64,000 bases of DNA from Bacteroidales bacterium (GTDB lineage Bacteria > Bacteroidota > Bacteroidia > Bacteroidales > UBA3663): positions 1 to 64,000 of the forward strand of contig JAFZBE010000063.1 in assembly GCA_017561935.1 (NCBI GenBank), written 5' to 3'. Positions 40,930 to 48,778 of the stretch are shown one piece after another (position 1 is the stretch's first letter; each line of letters begins with the position of its first letter). The position numbers and the translations under genes are program-made. The notes beneath the pieces were generated by a model that saw only the letters and a program-made list of their open reading frames with translations, had not been told where the DNA came from and did not search any database.

Positions 40930-42573
40930 TTAGAAGAGCGGGAGGGCGCGGCAGGCGCTGGGTGCCCTTATTCGGATGGTCTTGGCGACGGTCGGGGCGA
41001 TGGTTGTTGCCTCGACGGGCGTGTGTATGCGCTCGGCCTTGACCAGCGAAGGTGCAAAGATGATGGCAGGCCCTGGATAAACGTCGAAGCGTTTCTGGGG
41101 TTGCGGTCGGCTGTTGTCGTCGAGCCGCAGGTTCCATCCGGGTTGTAGGATGATGACAAGGTCGCCGCCTCCGTTCTTGCGGTAACTGTTGCGGATGCGT
41201 TCGATGCGCAGGCTATAGTCTTCGTGCAGCAGCTGTTGGGCGGTGAAGACCTCATCGACACCGCTGAAGAGGGCAACGAACTTGGCGGCCTCGCGGGCCA
41301 CGTCGTCGATCTGCAGCTGCTTCTGTTCGATGAGTTTATGATTCAGGTAGATCTGATTGTCGTCGAAACCTTCGATCCACTGTCCCTGTCCATAGAGCGA
41401 ATTGAGCTGTATGTTGAGCAGGGCCGTGCAGCGGTTGGCATTGAATTCGCCCAACGAAAGACCCAGTATCTCTTCGGTGTCCTTGCGAGTGTCGCCGGTT
41501 CCCATCACGTAGATGAGGGTGTTTCGTAGGCCCACCTGCTTGTCGATGAAGTTGAGCAGTTCTTCTAGGGTTTGGTCGAGGCGCAGATAGGTTTCTTCTA
41601 GTTCGCAGGGATAGACCTCCTTGGCCACATGCTGATAGGTGCCGGCATAGAAGGTGAGCTGCAGCATGTCGGTGCGTGATTCGGCTGTACCTACTCGTCC
41701 GCTGTTGATGAAGAGCTGGGCCATCTTGCTTACGGCCTCGTTGATGATGGGCGAGGTCTTGATCCAGCTGTACATCACCTGCTTGCTCTCCTGGAACTTG
41801 TGGGTGAAATAAGGGTTGCAGGGCTGATAGGGCGAAAGGGCGCAGACACCGTTCTGTGTCAGGAGCTGCGAATCCCAGCCCTTGCTCTCGGCATCGCAGA
41901 AAAGGGGATGGTTATTGTTCTGGTTCGAAACGTAGAACGGGAAGTCCTTATAGTAGGTCGTCGAACACCAGTTGCCCCGTTTGTCATCTACCCAGAATGC
42001 TCCGTCCGACGTATGTCCGGCAGTGATGAGCGCCTCCTGTGCATTGGGCGCGATACTGTAGATCTTGCTGTTCTGCATCGAGGCCAGCTTCAGTTCGTCG
42101 GCCAACGTGCTGCTCAGCAGGGCGCGTGGCGACCAGTAGCCATCGGTCGAGTTGCCGATGTACTGGATGTCGAAGAAGATGGGCCGGCGGCGCAGGGTCT
42201 CCTTGTCGAAGGAAAACTCCCCGCTGATACCATTTTGGAAAGGATAGCTGCCAGTAGCCAGAACGGCAATAGCTGCTGTGGCATCGGGATGGTCGAGCTC
42301 GAAGGTCACCTGGTCATAGACTCGTCCTTCCTGCATCAGACGGCGGAACCCACCTTGTCCGAAACGGCTCTGCAGGATGTCGAGGTAGTCGGTACGCAGT
42401 TGGTCGATGGTGATGCCGACGATGAGTCGAGGCATGACGTGGCTCTCACTGCTCGCATTTGCGGCAGCGTAGCGCTGGTCAGGCTCAACAGCAACTGCTG
42501 GCAGCGCATGGAGCGCCGTCAGCAAAAGGACCAGCTGAGCCAATGTCTGTATGTCAGACCTGTGTGAATTCAT
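40930..42573 (-). CDS. alkaline-phosphatase-superfamily protein with degenerate active site
   Basis: A 547-residue exported protein (hydrophobic N-terminus LVLLLTALHALPAVAV) with the PafA-like order of motifs: metal Asp57 in GITIDQLRTDYL, then ATGSYPFQNGISGE, later GHTSDGAFWVDDKRGNWCSTTYY. At the nucleophile position, normally Ser/Thr in a GHATIYTG-like block, it reads AIAVLATG (Val104). The usual TADHG metal box appears as GTGDTRKD. It may therefore be a non-catalytic relative. It is flanked by two 9-bp repeat arrays, downstream of the DUF4105 gene and upstream of secA on the same strand. Confidence 0.75.
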   Translation of the reverse strand: MNSHRSDIQTLAQLVLLLTALHALPAVAVEPDQRYAAANASSESHVMPRLIVGITIDQLRTDYLDILQSRFGQGGFRRLMQEGRVYDQVTFELDHPDATAAIAVLATGSYPFQNGISGEFSFDKETLRRRPIFFDIQYIGNSTDGYWSPRALLSSTLADELKLASMQNSKIYSIAPNAQEALITAGHTSDGAFWVDDKRGNWCSTTYYKDFPFYVSNQNNNHPLFCDAESKGWDSQLLTQNGVCALSPYQPCNPYFTHKFQESKQVMYSWIKTSPIINEAVSKMAQLFINSGRVGTAESRTDMLQLTFYAGTYQHVAKEVYPCELEETYLRLDQTLEELLNFIDKQVGLRNTLIYVMGTGDTRKDTEEILGLSLGEFNANRCTALLNIQLNSLYGQGQWIEGFDDNQIYLNHKLIEQKQLQIDDVAREAAKFVALFSGVDEVFTAQQLLHEDYSLRIERIRNSYRKNGGGDLVIILQPGWNLRLDDNSRPQPQKRFDVYPGPAIIFAPSLVKAERIHTPVEATTIAPTVAKTIRIRAPSACRALPLF

Positions 42574-42579
42574 TTACTA

Positions 42580-42624
42580 TTCAAACCTTTCGAACCTCTC
42601 GAACCCTTCGAACCTTTCGAACCT
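42580..42624. repeat. 9-bp tandem repeat, five TTCGAACCT-type units
   Basis: Units TTCAAACCT, TTCGAACCT, CTCGAACCC, TTCGAACCT, TTCGAACCT fill the gap between the alkaline-phosphatase-like gene and the DUF4105 gene. Confidence 0.8.
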
Positions 42625-42630
42625 TTCCCG

Positions 42631-43857
42631 TTACGACGTGAACCTCATATAACTGCGAAGCAGCAGGGTGGCCAGTAGTAGTAGGAAGGCTGGTGGACAG
42701 TATTGTCCGATGATCCAGTCGAAGATTACGTATGCGATGATAAATGCAAATGTTATGCCAAAATAGATGTTGCACCATTTCTTGAGTCCTTTGACCCAAA
42801 GCAACCCTGCCACAATGACATGCGTTGGAAGCAGCCAGAAGCAGTTCAGGTTGTTGTCAACGGCAGGATGGAGCGAGAAGAAGTTGAGAAACCACACCAC
42901 GCATCCTGTTAGTCCGGCTGCCAGGAACAGTACGGTGTCGAAGGTGTTGACAAGCACGGGCACTTGGGCTTGCAGTTTTTTCTGCTCCGCCTCTTTCCTC
43001 TTGCGCCACTCCCAAGCCGAGAGGACGAGGGCCAGAAGGAGAACTATACCGAACACGGTGGCTGGTGCGATGCGGTCGGGTGCCGCTATCTTTGCTGCAA
43101 TGTCGGGCCGCATGGTAAGCAACGTGTCGCACTCAGTCACAAAGGGCACATGCCAGCGGTTTGAGGCAGTGGCCTTCTCAATCTGGGCATTGGCGACAGC
43201 CAGACTCAGGTATTCGGGCAGGAACATCTGTTCTTCAAACCATGCCCGTTGATCGGAGCGTGCAGCTACAGCCAGGGCAATACCGAAGTCGAGCCAGTTG
43301 TTGCGATGTGTCTTCTCCTGTACCATCTCGCGCAAGGTGATGTCCTTCACCCATGCTGTGTCGTAGTGAAGCGGTTCGCCCACCGAAGCGTTGATGAGGT
43401 GGAAGGGACGAGTGGCGCAGTTATCGAAGAAGTACGAGTAGCGGTAGGTGCGGTTCTCGGGACGGTAGTTGATGAGCAGGCGTCGCAACATCTCCTGTGC
43501 CTGTGCTGAATCAAGGCGCAGCCATTGTTCGGTCATGCCTAATCCGCGATGGTGGTATTCTCCAATGAAGTCGCGTGTATAGACAGCCCCCAGTTGGTAG
43601 TCGGTCTCACCTTTCACAAAGCGATAGATGAAGTGGGGGGTATTAAACGAAAACACTCCGTAGTGGAATGTGATGTCCATCTCCGGATTGCGCAGGTCCT
43701 GTATGCGTAAACCAGTATGCCCGAAACGTTCGTACGCATCGGGGCCGGGGGAACAGGTCAGCAAACTGATGCGCAAAGAGTCGGAGAAGTTTATTTGCGC
43801 ACGCGCGGGTAAAAAATAAGTCAGCGTCAGTAACGCTGCCAGGAGAAATTGCTTCAT
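42631..43857 (-). CDS. DUF4105 (Lnb-type periplasmic domain) membrane protein
   Basis: About 408 residues from MKQFLLAALLTLTYFLPARAQ at 43857; an ATG three codons upstream (43866) is an alternative. The soluble domain (about 25-270) carries DUF4105-type motifs SPGPDAYERFGHTGLRI, YHHRGLGMTEQWLRL and YRYSYFFDNCATRPFHLI, with His/Cys residues that resemble a papain-like catalytic set. Five transmembrane helices follow. Expected location: inner membrane with the domain in the periplasm. First gene of the run leading to the phosphatase-like gene and secA. Confidence 0.8.
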   Translation of the reverse strand: MKQFLLAALLTLTYFLPARAQINFSDSLRISLLTCSPGPDAYERFGHTGLRIQDLRNPEMDITFHYGVFSFNTPHFIYRFVKGETDYQLGAVYTRDFIGEYHHRGLGMTEQWLRLDSAQAQEMLRRLLINYRPENRTYRYSYFFDNCATRPFHLINASVGEPLHYDTAWVKDITLREMVQEKTHRNNWLDFGIALAVAARSDQRAWFEEQMFLPEYLSLAVANAQIEKATASNRWHVPFVTECDTLLTMRPDIAAKIAAPDRIAPATVFGIVLLLALVLSAWEWRKRKEAEQKKLQAQVPVLVNTFDTVLFLAAGLTGCVVWFLNFFSLHPAVDNNLNCFWLLPTHVIVAGLLWVKGLKKWCNIYFGITFAFIIAYVIFDWIIGQYCPPAFLLLLATLLLRSYMRFTS

Positions 43858-43947
43858 AGACCACATAACGAGACATCCACGTGCAGATGTGTTAGCCCAT
43901 GGATGCCTCATTGAGTAATGGGGGATGGTGATTAAGGTAAAAGCGGA

Positions 43948-44124
43948 TTAAGCCTTAGCCTTCTCCACCGAAGCCTTACGGAACTCCTTCAGGAGGCCGA
44001 TGATTGCGAGGGCATTCTTGCGGGCGCGGAGGCCGGCAGCCTTGTTGCCCTTTACTGCCTGTGCAGTAGCGTCAGCAGCGAAGGCGGCTGAAAGTTCATT
44101 GATTTTCTGAACCAATTCTTCCAT
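43948..44124 (-). CDS. histone H1-like DNA-binding peptide (Hc1-type)
   Basis: A 58-residue minus-strand frame that begins MEELVQKINELSAAF and continues with a Lys/Arg/Ala-rich helix (KGNKAAGLRARKNAL, LLKEFRKASVEKAKA). The order of acidic helix, GNKAA, ARK and LLKEFRK matches the Bacteroidetes histone-H1-like/Hc1 family, usually 55-65 residues. It probably compacts the nucleoid. It has a clean promoter of its own (44192-44224) and is likely well expressed. Confidence 0.88.
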   Translation of the reverse strand: MEELVQKINELSAAFAADATAQAVKGNKAAGLRARKNALAIIGLLKEFRKASVEKAKA

Positions 44125-44191
44125 AGTGATGTTAAATTATTAGGGTTGATGTAGTGTCGTTAATAATGGGAAAACCCGGTCTTTGACGATG

Positions 44192-44224
44192 CAAATGTAA
44201 TAAGAATATTCGATAACTCACAAA
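44192..44224 (-). promoter_or_regulatory. Bacteroidetes-type promoter for the histone-like gene
   Basis: Minus strand: TTTG (44221-44224), a 21-bp spacer, TACATTTG (44192-44199). The leader is about 65 nt. Confidence 0.75.
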
Positions 44225-44326
44225 CTTTTCGCTAAAAAATTGCACTTTTCACGCTATTTTTTGTAGTTTTAGGCTTTTTTTATACTTTTTAAGGTTCAAA
44301 AAGGAACAATTTAGCAAAAAAAAGAC

Positions 44327-44334
44327 TACCTTTG
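44327..44334 (+). promoter_or_regulatory. promoter -7 box for the head-group operon
   Basis: TACCTTTG, 29 bp before the start of the nucleotidyltransferase gene. The -33 region holds only a weak TTTAG. Confidence 0.6.
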
Positions 44335-44363
44335 CCGCGGAATTCAATAATTTGACAATAGTC

Positions 44364-45989
44364 ATGCACTACGCTATCATAGCTGCTGGAGAGGGCTCGC
44401 GCCTTCGTGACGAAGGAATCCTCTTGCCTAAACCATTGGTCCCGCTTGAGGGAAAAGCTATGGTGGATAGGCTGATGGATATCATGATGGATTGCGGAGC
44501 CGAGAGCATCTCGATCATCTGCAATTCTCAGATGCAGGAGGTTCACGAGCATCTGCTGTCCTACCATGATAGACATCCCGACCTGTTGCTGAATATTGTG
44601 GTCGAAAGTACGCCGAGTTCCATGCACAGCCTTGCGCGTCTGTCCGCTGTCATTCCAGAGGGCAAGGTATGTGTGACTACCGTCGATACCATCTTTCACG
44701 AACGGGAATTTGCCGCCTTTATCCAGGCGTTCGAACATAGCCAGGGCGGCCTCTTTGCCGTTACGCCTTTTGTCGATGACGAGCGGCCCCTGTGGGTGGC
44801 CTGTTCGAAGGAGACTGCGGGAACGATTGATGGCCGTGTATGCCCCGCCATCCGAGGATTCTATGATGACGAGGCACAGATGTCCGACGACGAGTGGCAT
44901 TTCATCAGCGGTGGCATCTATGGCCTGGAGACGTCCACAGCATGGCCCGTCCTTCGACAGTGTCTTGCCGAAGGACAGTACCGGATGCGCAACTTCCAAC
45001 GAGCACTGGTGAATGCCGGCGTTCCCTTGTCGGCCTACGTTTTCGGCAAGGTGATGGACATCGATCATGCCGATGATCTTCGGAAGGCCGAGGCGTGGCT
45101 CGATATCTCTAGCAAGACGCGTACCATCCTGGCTGTGCATCGTGCTCCTGAATTCTCGCCCAACCTTGCTGTGAGCGATGCAGTCATCCTCCAGCTCGTG
45201 TCCTCCAGGCTCGAAGAGGAGGGATTCCGTGTGGAGGAGGTCGATGAAGATACCTTCGGTCGGATGTCCGACAGCGAACTGCACTCCTACGAGCTCGTCA
45301 TCCACATGATGCGCCGTATGTCGTCGCTTCTCAAGCTGCAACGTCTTGGCCTGCCCGCTATCAATGCACCCCAGGCGGTGCTGACAGTGGCCAAAAGTCG
45401 CGAGATGACGCTCGAACTGCTCCAGCAGGCGGGTATCGCAGTGCCTCAGTGGTGGGCCTACGAGCCGTCCGACGACCAGATGTTCCAATGCGATCCGCAG
45501 CTTCAGCAGCTCCTGCCCGGATGGATCAAGGTGATGCGCGAGTGCGGCACACGCCACGACGATGTGACTTGGGTCGAGACGCCTCTCGATGCCGATGCGC
45601 GGGTGATGGAGCTTGCCGCCCAACGTGTGCCCGACATCGTGGTGACGCGTCACGTCGAAGGCGACCTGCTCAAGGTCTATGCCGTGATGCCCGACTTCGT
45701 CTATGCGTTCTATCCGCAGGAGATGAACTACACCAAGTTCGGCACGGCCGAGCAGCACAACACCGCTTTGGCGCATATCGAATATAGTGACGAGGAGCTT
45801 CGTGCCATCGCCGGCATCATTGCCCGCACCTTCGGCATCGAGATCTTCGGATTCGATGTCGTCATCGAGCCCAGTGGGCATATCGTGGTGATCGACGTCA
45901 ACGATTGGCCCAGTTTCTCGGCTTATCGTCAGAAAGGAGCATCGGCCATCGCTGCGCTCATCACCGATTCATTGGCCAAAACGAAGTGA
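44364..45989 (+). CDS. nucleotidyltransferase / ATP-grasp fusion protein
   Basis: About 541 residues from the ATG at 44364; an upstream TTG at 44352 is unlikely. The N-terminal half (1-245) is a sugar/alcohol-phosphate nucleotidyltransferase: Gly9-x-Gly11-Ser-Arg13 and Pro22-Lys23 in AAGEGSRLRDEGILLPKPL, then VTTVDTIFHE for the metal site. The C-terminal half (about 255-541) is an ATP-grasp ligase or kinase: GWIKVMRECG, VVTRHVEGDLLKVYAV and the metal-binding IDVNDWPSFSAYR. This fusion is uncommon. With the following CDP-alcohol phosphotransferase it may activate and modify a polar head group such as inositol phosphate. That substrate is inference. Confidence 0.8.
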   Translation: MHYAIIAAGEGSRLRDEGILLPKPLVPLEGKAMVDRLMDIMMDCGAESISIICNSQMQEVHEHLLSYHDRHPDLLLNIVVESTPSSMHSLARLSAVIPEGKVCVTTVDTIFHEREFAAFIQAFEHSQGGLFAVTPFVDDERPLWVACSKETAGTIDGRVCPAIRGFYDDEAQMSDDEWHFISGGIYGLETSTAWPVLRQCLAEGQYRMRNFQRALVNAGVPLSAYVFGKVMDIDHADDLRKAEAWLDISSKTRTILAVHRAPEFSPNLAVSDAVILQLVSSRLEEEGFRVEEVDEDTFGRMSDSELHSYELVIHMMRRMSSLLKLQRLGLPAINAPQAVLTVAKSREMTLELLQQAGIAVPQWWAYEPSDDQMFQCDPQLQQLLPGWIKVMRECGTRHDDVTWVETPLDADARVMELAAQRVPDIVVTRHVEGDLLKVYAVMPDFVYAFYPQEMNYTKFGTAEQHNTALAHIEYSDEELRAIAGIIARTFGIEIFGFDVVIEPSGHIVVIDVNDWPSFSAYRQKGASAIAALITDSLAKTK

Positions 45990-45990
45990 G

Positions 45991-46887
45991 ATGACTGAAG
46001 CGGACAAGATACAGTATCGGGCCAGCCTCAAGCACCCCGATGTTGAGGAGCCCATCGACCTGTGGTTCTACCGTCCCGTGGGATTCCGTGTGGCACTCTT
46101 GGGACGCAGGCTTGGATGGACACCCAACCAGATCACCATCGCGAGCATCGTCCTCGGTATAGGTTGTGGCATCCTCTGCTATCCGCAGGACCTCTGGCTC
46201 AACCTTTTGGCTATCGTGCTGCTTATCCTTGCCGACATCGGCGACTCGGCCGACGGACAACTGGCACGTCTCACCCACCAGTACAGCCAACTGGGTCGCA
46301 TCCTCGATGGTGCGGCGGGCGACTTCTGGTTTGCCGCCATCTATATCGCCATCGCCCTGCGTCTCACGCCCGAATGGGGCATCTGGTGCTGGATCTTGGC
46401 CATTGTCACTGGTGCTTGCCATGCACAGCAGGCGGCCATGGCCGACTATTATCGTCAGTTCCACCTCTTTTGCGTCAAGGGCGAGCAGGGCTCCGAACTT
46501 GACGATGCCAAAGACGTGGCGCGCCAATACTCCGAGACAAAGTTCTCCGAGAACCCTGTCCTCAAGGTCTTCCTCTGGTTCTATCGCAACTATACGGCAG
46601 GACAGGAGAGGATCACTCCTCAGCTGCAGAAGCTGAGGAAGGAGGGGGGCGAAAGGTTCTGGCAGCAGTTGCGCGAGCAGTCCTTACCGCTCATGCCTAT
46701 TGCCAATGCGCTGACGTTCAATTGCCGCGCCATCACCCTGTTCATTGCCCTGATGCTCGGGATGCCCTGGCTCTATTGGGTTGTCGAACTGACCCTCTTC
46801 AATGTCCTCTGCCTCTACATGGTTTATAGGCATGAGTCGATGTGTCGGAAGGCTTTGCTTCGACTTGAAGGACTTCATGGCAGATGA
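45991..46887 (+). CDS. CDP-alcohol phosphotransferase family membrane enzyme
   Basis: A 298-residue protein with several hydrophobic helices and the family motif DSADGQLARLTHQY. It transfers a phospho-alcohol between CDP-activated and acceptor partners in the membrane. The usual DGxxARx8GxxxDxxxD is altered at the end: GRILDGAAGD has four residues, not three, between the last two aspartates. It starts 1 bp after the nucleotidyltransferase/ATP-grasp stop and overlaps the next gene by ATGA, so the three are tightly coupled. PRVGFRVALLGRRLGWTPNQITI resembles the N-terminal helix of phosphatidyl- or inositol-phosphate transferases. Confidence 0.85.
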   Translation: MTEADKIQYRASLKHPDVEEPIDLWFYRPVGFRVALLGRRLGWTPNQITIASIVLGIGCGILCYPQDLWLNLLAIVLLILADIGDSADGQLARLTHQYSQLGRILDGAAGDFWFAAIYIAIALRLTPEWGIWCWILAIVTGACHAQQAAMADYYRQFHLFCVKGEQGSELDDAKDVARQYSETKFSENPVLKVFLWFYRNYTAGQERITPQLQKLRKEGGERFWQQLREQSLPLMPIANALTFNCRAITLFIALMLGMPWLYWVVELTLFNVLCLYMVYRHESMCRKALLRLEGLHGR

Positions 46888-47825
46888 GGAAATATACACG
46901 ACGTCTGCTCAAGGCAGTGCTCTTTGTCGGCTGCTGTCTCCTGCTGGGATTTATGGTCTGGAAGGCCGGTCCCTTGCAGTTGTGGCACACCCTTTGCTCC
47001 ACGCCTGGCACCATTGCCTTGTGCATCCTGGTGTGGGCAGTAGGATATTTGCTCAATGCGGCGGCGTTCCGCCATGTCTTGATCGGTACAGGTGCCCGTC
47101 TCAGCTATCTTGCCACGCTGGGGGTCACCATCTCGGGCTACGCGCTCAACTACATCACTCCCTTCGGGCTCCTTGGTGGCGAGCCTTATAGGGTATGGGT
47201 ACTCAAACGTTCCATGGGCACCGAAAAGGCCACGCAGGGTGTCGTGCTCTATTCGATGATGCACATCGCCTCGCACTTCCTCTTCTGGATTCTGGCCGCC
47301 TTCGTGGCTTTGGCCACTGCCACCCTCACCCGTGGACAGGATCGCATCGGGTGGGACGAGACACTTTGGGTAGCGGGTTTGATGCTCGCTTGTCTCCTTT
47401 TGCTATTCTTGTTCTGGCGACTCTATCGCCGGGGCATTGCACTTAAGTTCATGAGTCGTTGGGTCAACTGGTCTTTGCTCGATCCTTCGCTCTTGCCTTC
47501 GGGCCGATTCATTCGTGCCCTGTTGCTCGAACTGTCGAGCCGTCTTGTCAACGTCATTGAATATTGGCTTGTCATGCAGGCCCTCGGTTATCCCTCGTTC
47601 GGATATTTCGAGGCGCTGCTCGTAGTTGCCTTCAGTTCGCTGTTGGCTAACATTCTGTTCTTTTCACCCATGCAGGTTGGAACGCGCGAAGGAGGCATCC
47701 TCCTGGCACTCCAATATCTGCTCTCTGGCCATCTGTTGCCTGTGGCGCTGACGCTCAGTTTCGCTACGCGCATCCGCGAGTTTTTCTGGATTGCTGTCGG
47801 ACTGGCCATCATGAAACGCAAGTAA
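46884..47825 (+). CDS. flippase-like / lysylphosphatidylglycerol-synthase-type membrane protein
   Basis: A 313-residue polytopic protein with about eight membrane helices and the LPG_synthase_TM/UPF0104 pattern (YALNYITPFGLLGGEPYRVW, SPMQVGTREGGILLAL). Relatives flip or help assemble lipids, often beside CDP-alcohol transferases and glycosyltransferases. The start overlaps the preceding stop (ATGA), indicating coupling. It would be the natural transporter for a lipid made by the upstream enzymes. Confidence 0.8.
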   Translation: MRKYTRRLLKAVLFVGCCLLLGFMVWKAGPLQLWHTLCSTPGTIALCILVWAVGYLLNAAAFRHVLIGTGARLSYLATLGVTISGYALNYITPFGLLGGEPYRVWVLKRSMGTEKATQGVVLYSMMHIASHFLFWILAAFVALATATLTRGQDRIGWDETLWVAGLMLACLLLLFLFWRLYRRGIALKFMSRWVNWSLLDPSLLPSGRFIRALLLELSSRLVNVIEYWLVMQALGYPSFGYFEALLVVAFSSLLANILFFSPMQVGTREGGILLALQYLLSGHLLPVALTLSFATRIREFFWIAVGLAIMKRK

Positions 47826-47842
47826 TACAAATATTATATAAT

Positions 47843-48616
47843 ATGAAGGGTTTAATTTTAGATTATGGTGCCACCATTGATAGCGGAGGGAGGCACTGGT
47901 CTGAGGTCATTTGGGAGGGCTATTGTCAGGTCTCTCTTCCAGTAACCAAGGAGCATTTCCGCGAGGCATATATCTATGCCGAACGATACGTCCAATTCAC
48001 ACCCGTCATCCAACCCAGCTACAATTTCTTCGAACTGATGCAGGCACGTATCGGCATCCAGATCGATTACCTGATTGGTCAAGGGCTGCTAAACGAGGAT
48101 ATCCTCCAGACTGCACTCAAGATCTTCAGCGAGGGCGAAGTGCCAATCATCGACGACATGCGCGAACTCGCACAGCACTTCGTCGATATCATTGCCGGCT
48201 ATTGCTACGACTATGCACGACGTTGTACGCTCGACAGTATCCCGTTGATCGAGAAGTTGTCCGACTGCTATGAGATCGCACTGGTGTCCAACTTCTACGG
48301 CAACCTGGCATCGGTCATCCAGGACTTCGGTTTGGGCCGTTGCTTCCGCGTCGTCATCGATTCGGCTGTGGTGGGTGTTCGTAAGCCCGACCCTGCCATC
48401 TTCCAACTCGCCATCGACAGGCTTCACCTCGACCCGAAGGACATCACCGTCATCGGCGACAGCTTCAAGAAGGACATCGAACCTGCTCTTGACCTCGGAT
48501 GTAATGCCATCTGGCTTCGTGGCTCCAGTTGGGACAACTCCGACAGTACCATCCAGTATGAGCCTACTGTCACGTCCTTGCTCCAGCTCTTCGACATGCT
48601 CCAGAAGAATGCCTGA
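47843..48616 (+). CDS. HAD-superfamily hydrolase, noncanonical motif I
   Basis: A 257-residue protein with a HAD core: nucleophile Asp in ILDYGATIDSGG, motif II SNF, lysine/motif III VRKPDPAIF, and the metal site IGDSFKKDIEPALDLG. Motif I reads DYGAT, so the second aspartate (general acid/base) of DxDxT is a glycine. Some HADs with DYGGT do exist, so activity is not excluded. It may dephosphorylate a phospholipid or head-group intermediate made by the operon. 17 bp follow the flippase-like gene. Confidence 0.78.
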   Translation: MKGLILDYGATIDSGGRHWSEVIWEGYCQVSLPVTKEHFREAYIYAERYVQFTPVIQPSYNFFELMQARIGIQIDYLIGQGLLNEDILQTALKIFSEGEVPIIDDMRELAQHFVDIIAGYCYDYARRCTLDSIPLIEKLSDCYEIALVSNFYGNLASVIQDFGLGRCFRVVIDSAVVGVRKPDPAIFQLAIDRLHLDPKDITVIGDSFKKDIEPALDLGCNAIWLRGSSWDNSDSTIQYEPTVTSLLQLFDMLQKNA

Positions 48617-48736
48617 TCGCTCTCCGAGCCGCTATCAATCGAATAATGTCCGCGCCAATTTCTGGCACGGGCATTTTCTTATACCTAAAAGTAGGTATTT
48701 TCCCACCAAAATGCAACAAGTTGTCAAAATAATCCT

Positions 48737-48744
48737 TATCTTTG
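48737..48744 (+). promoter_or_regulatory. promoter -7 box for feoAB
   Basis: TATCTTTG, 34 bp before feoAB. A convincing -33 box at the right spacing was not seen. Confidence 0.6.
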
Positions 48745-48778
48745 CAGCGTTTACTGAGAAATAGCACTGACGGAAAAT

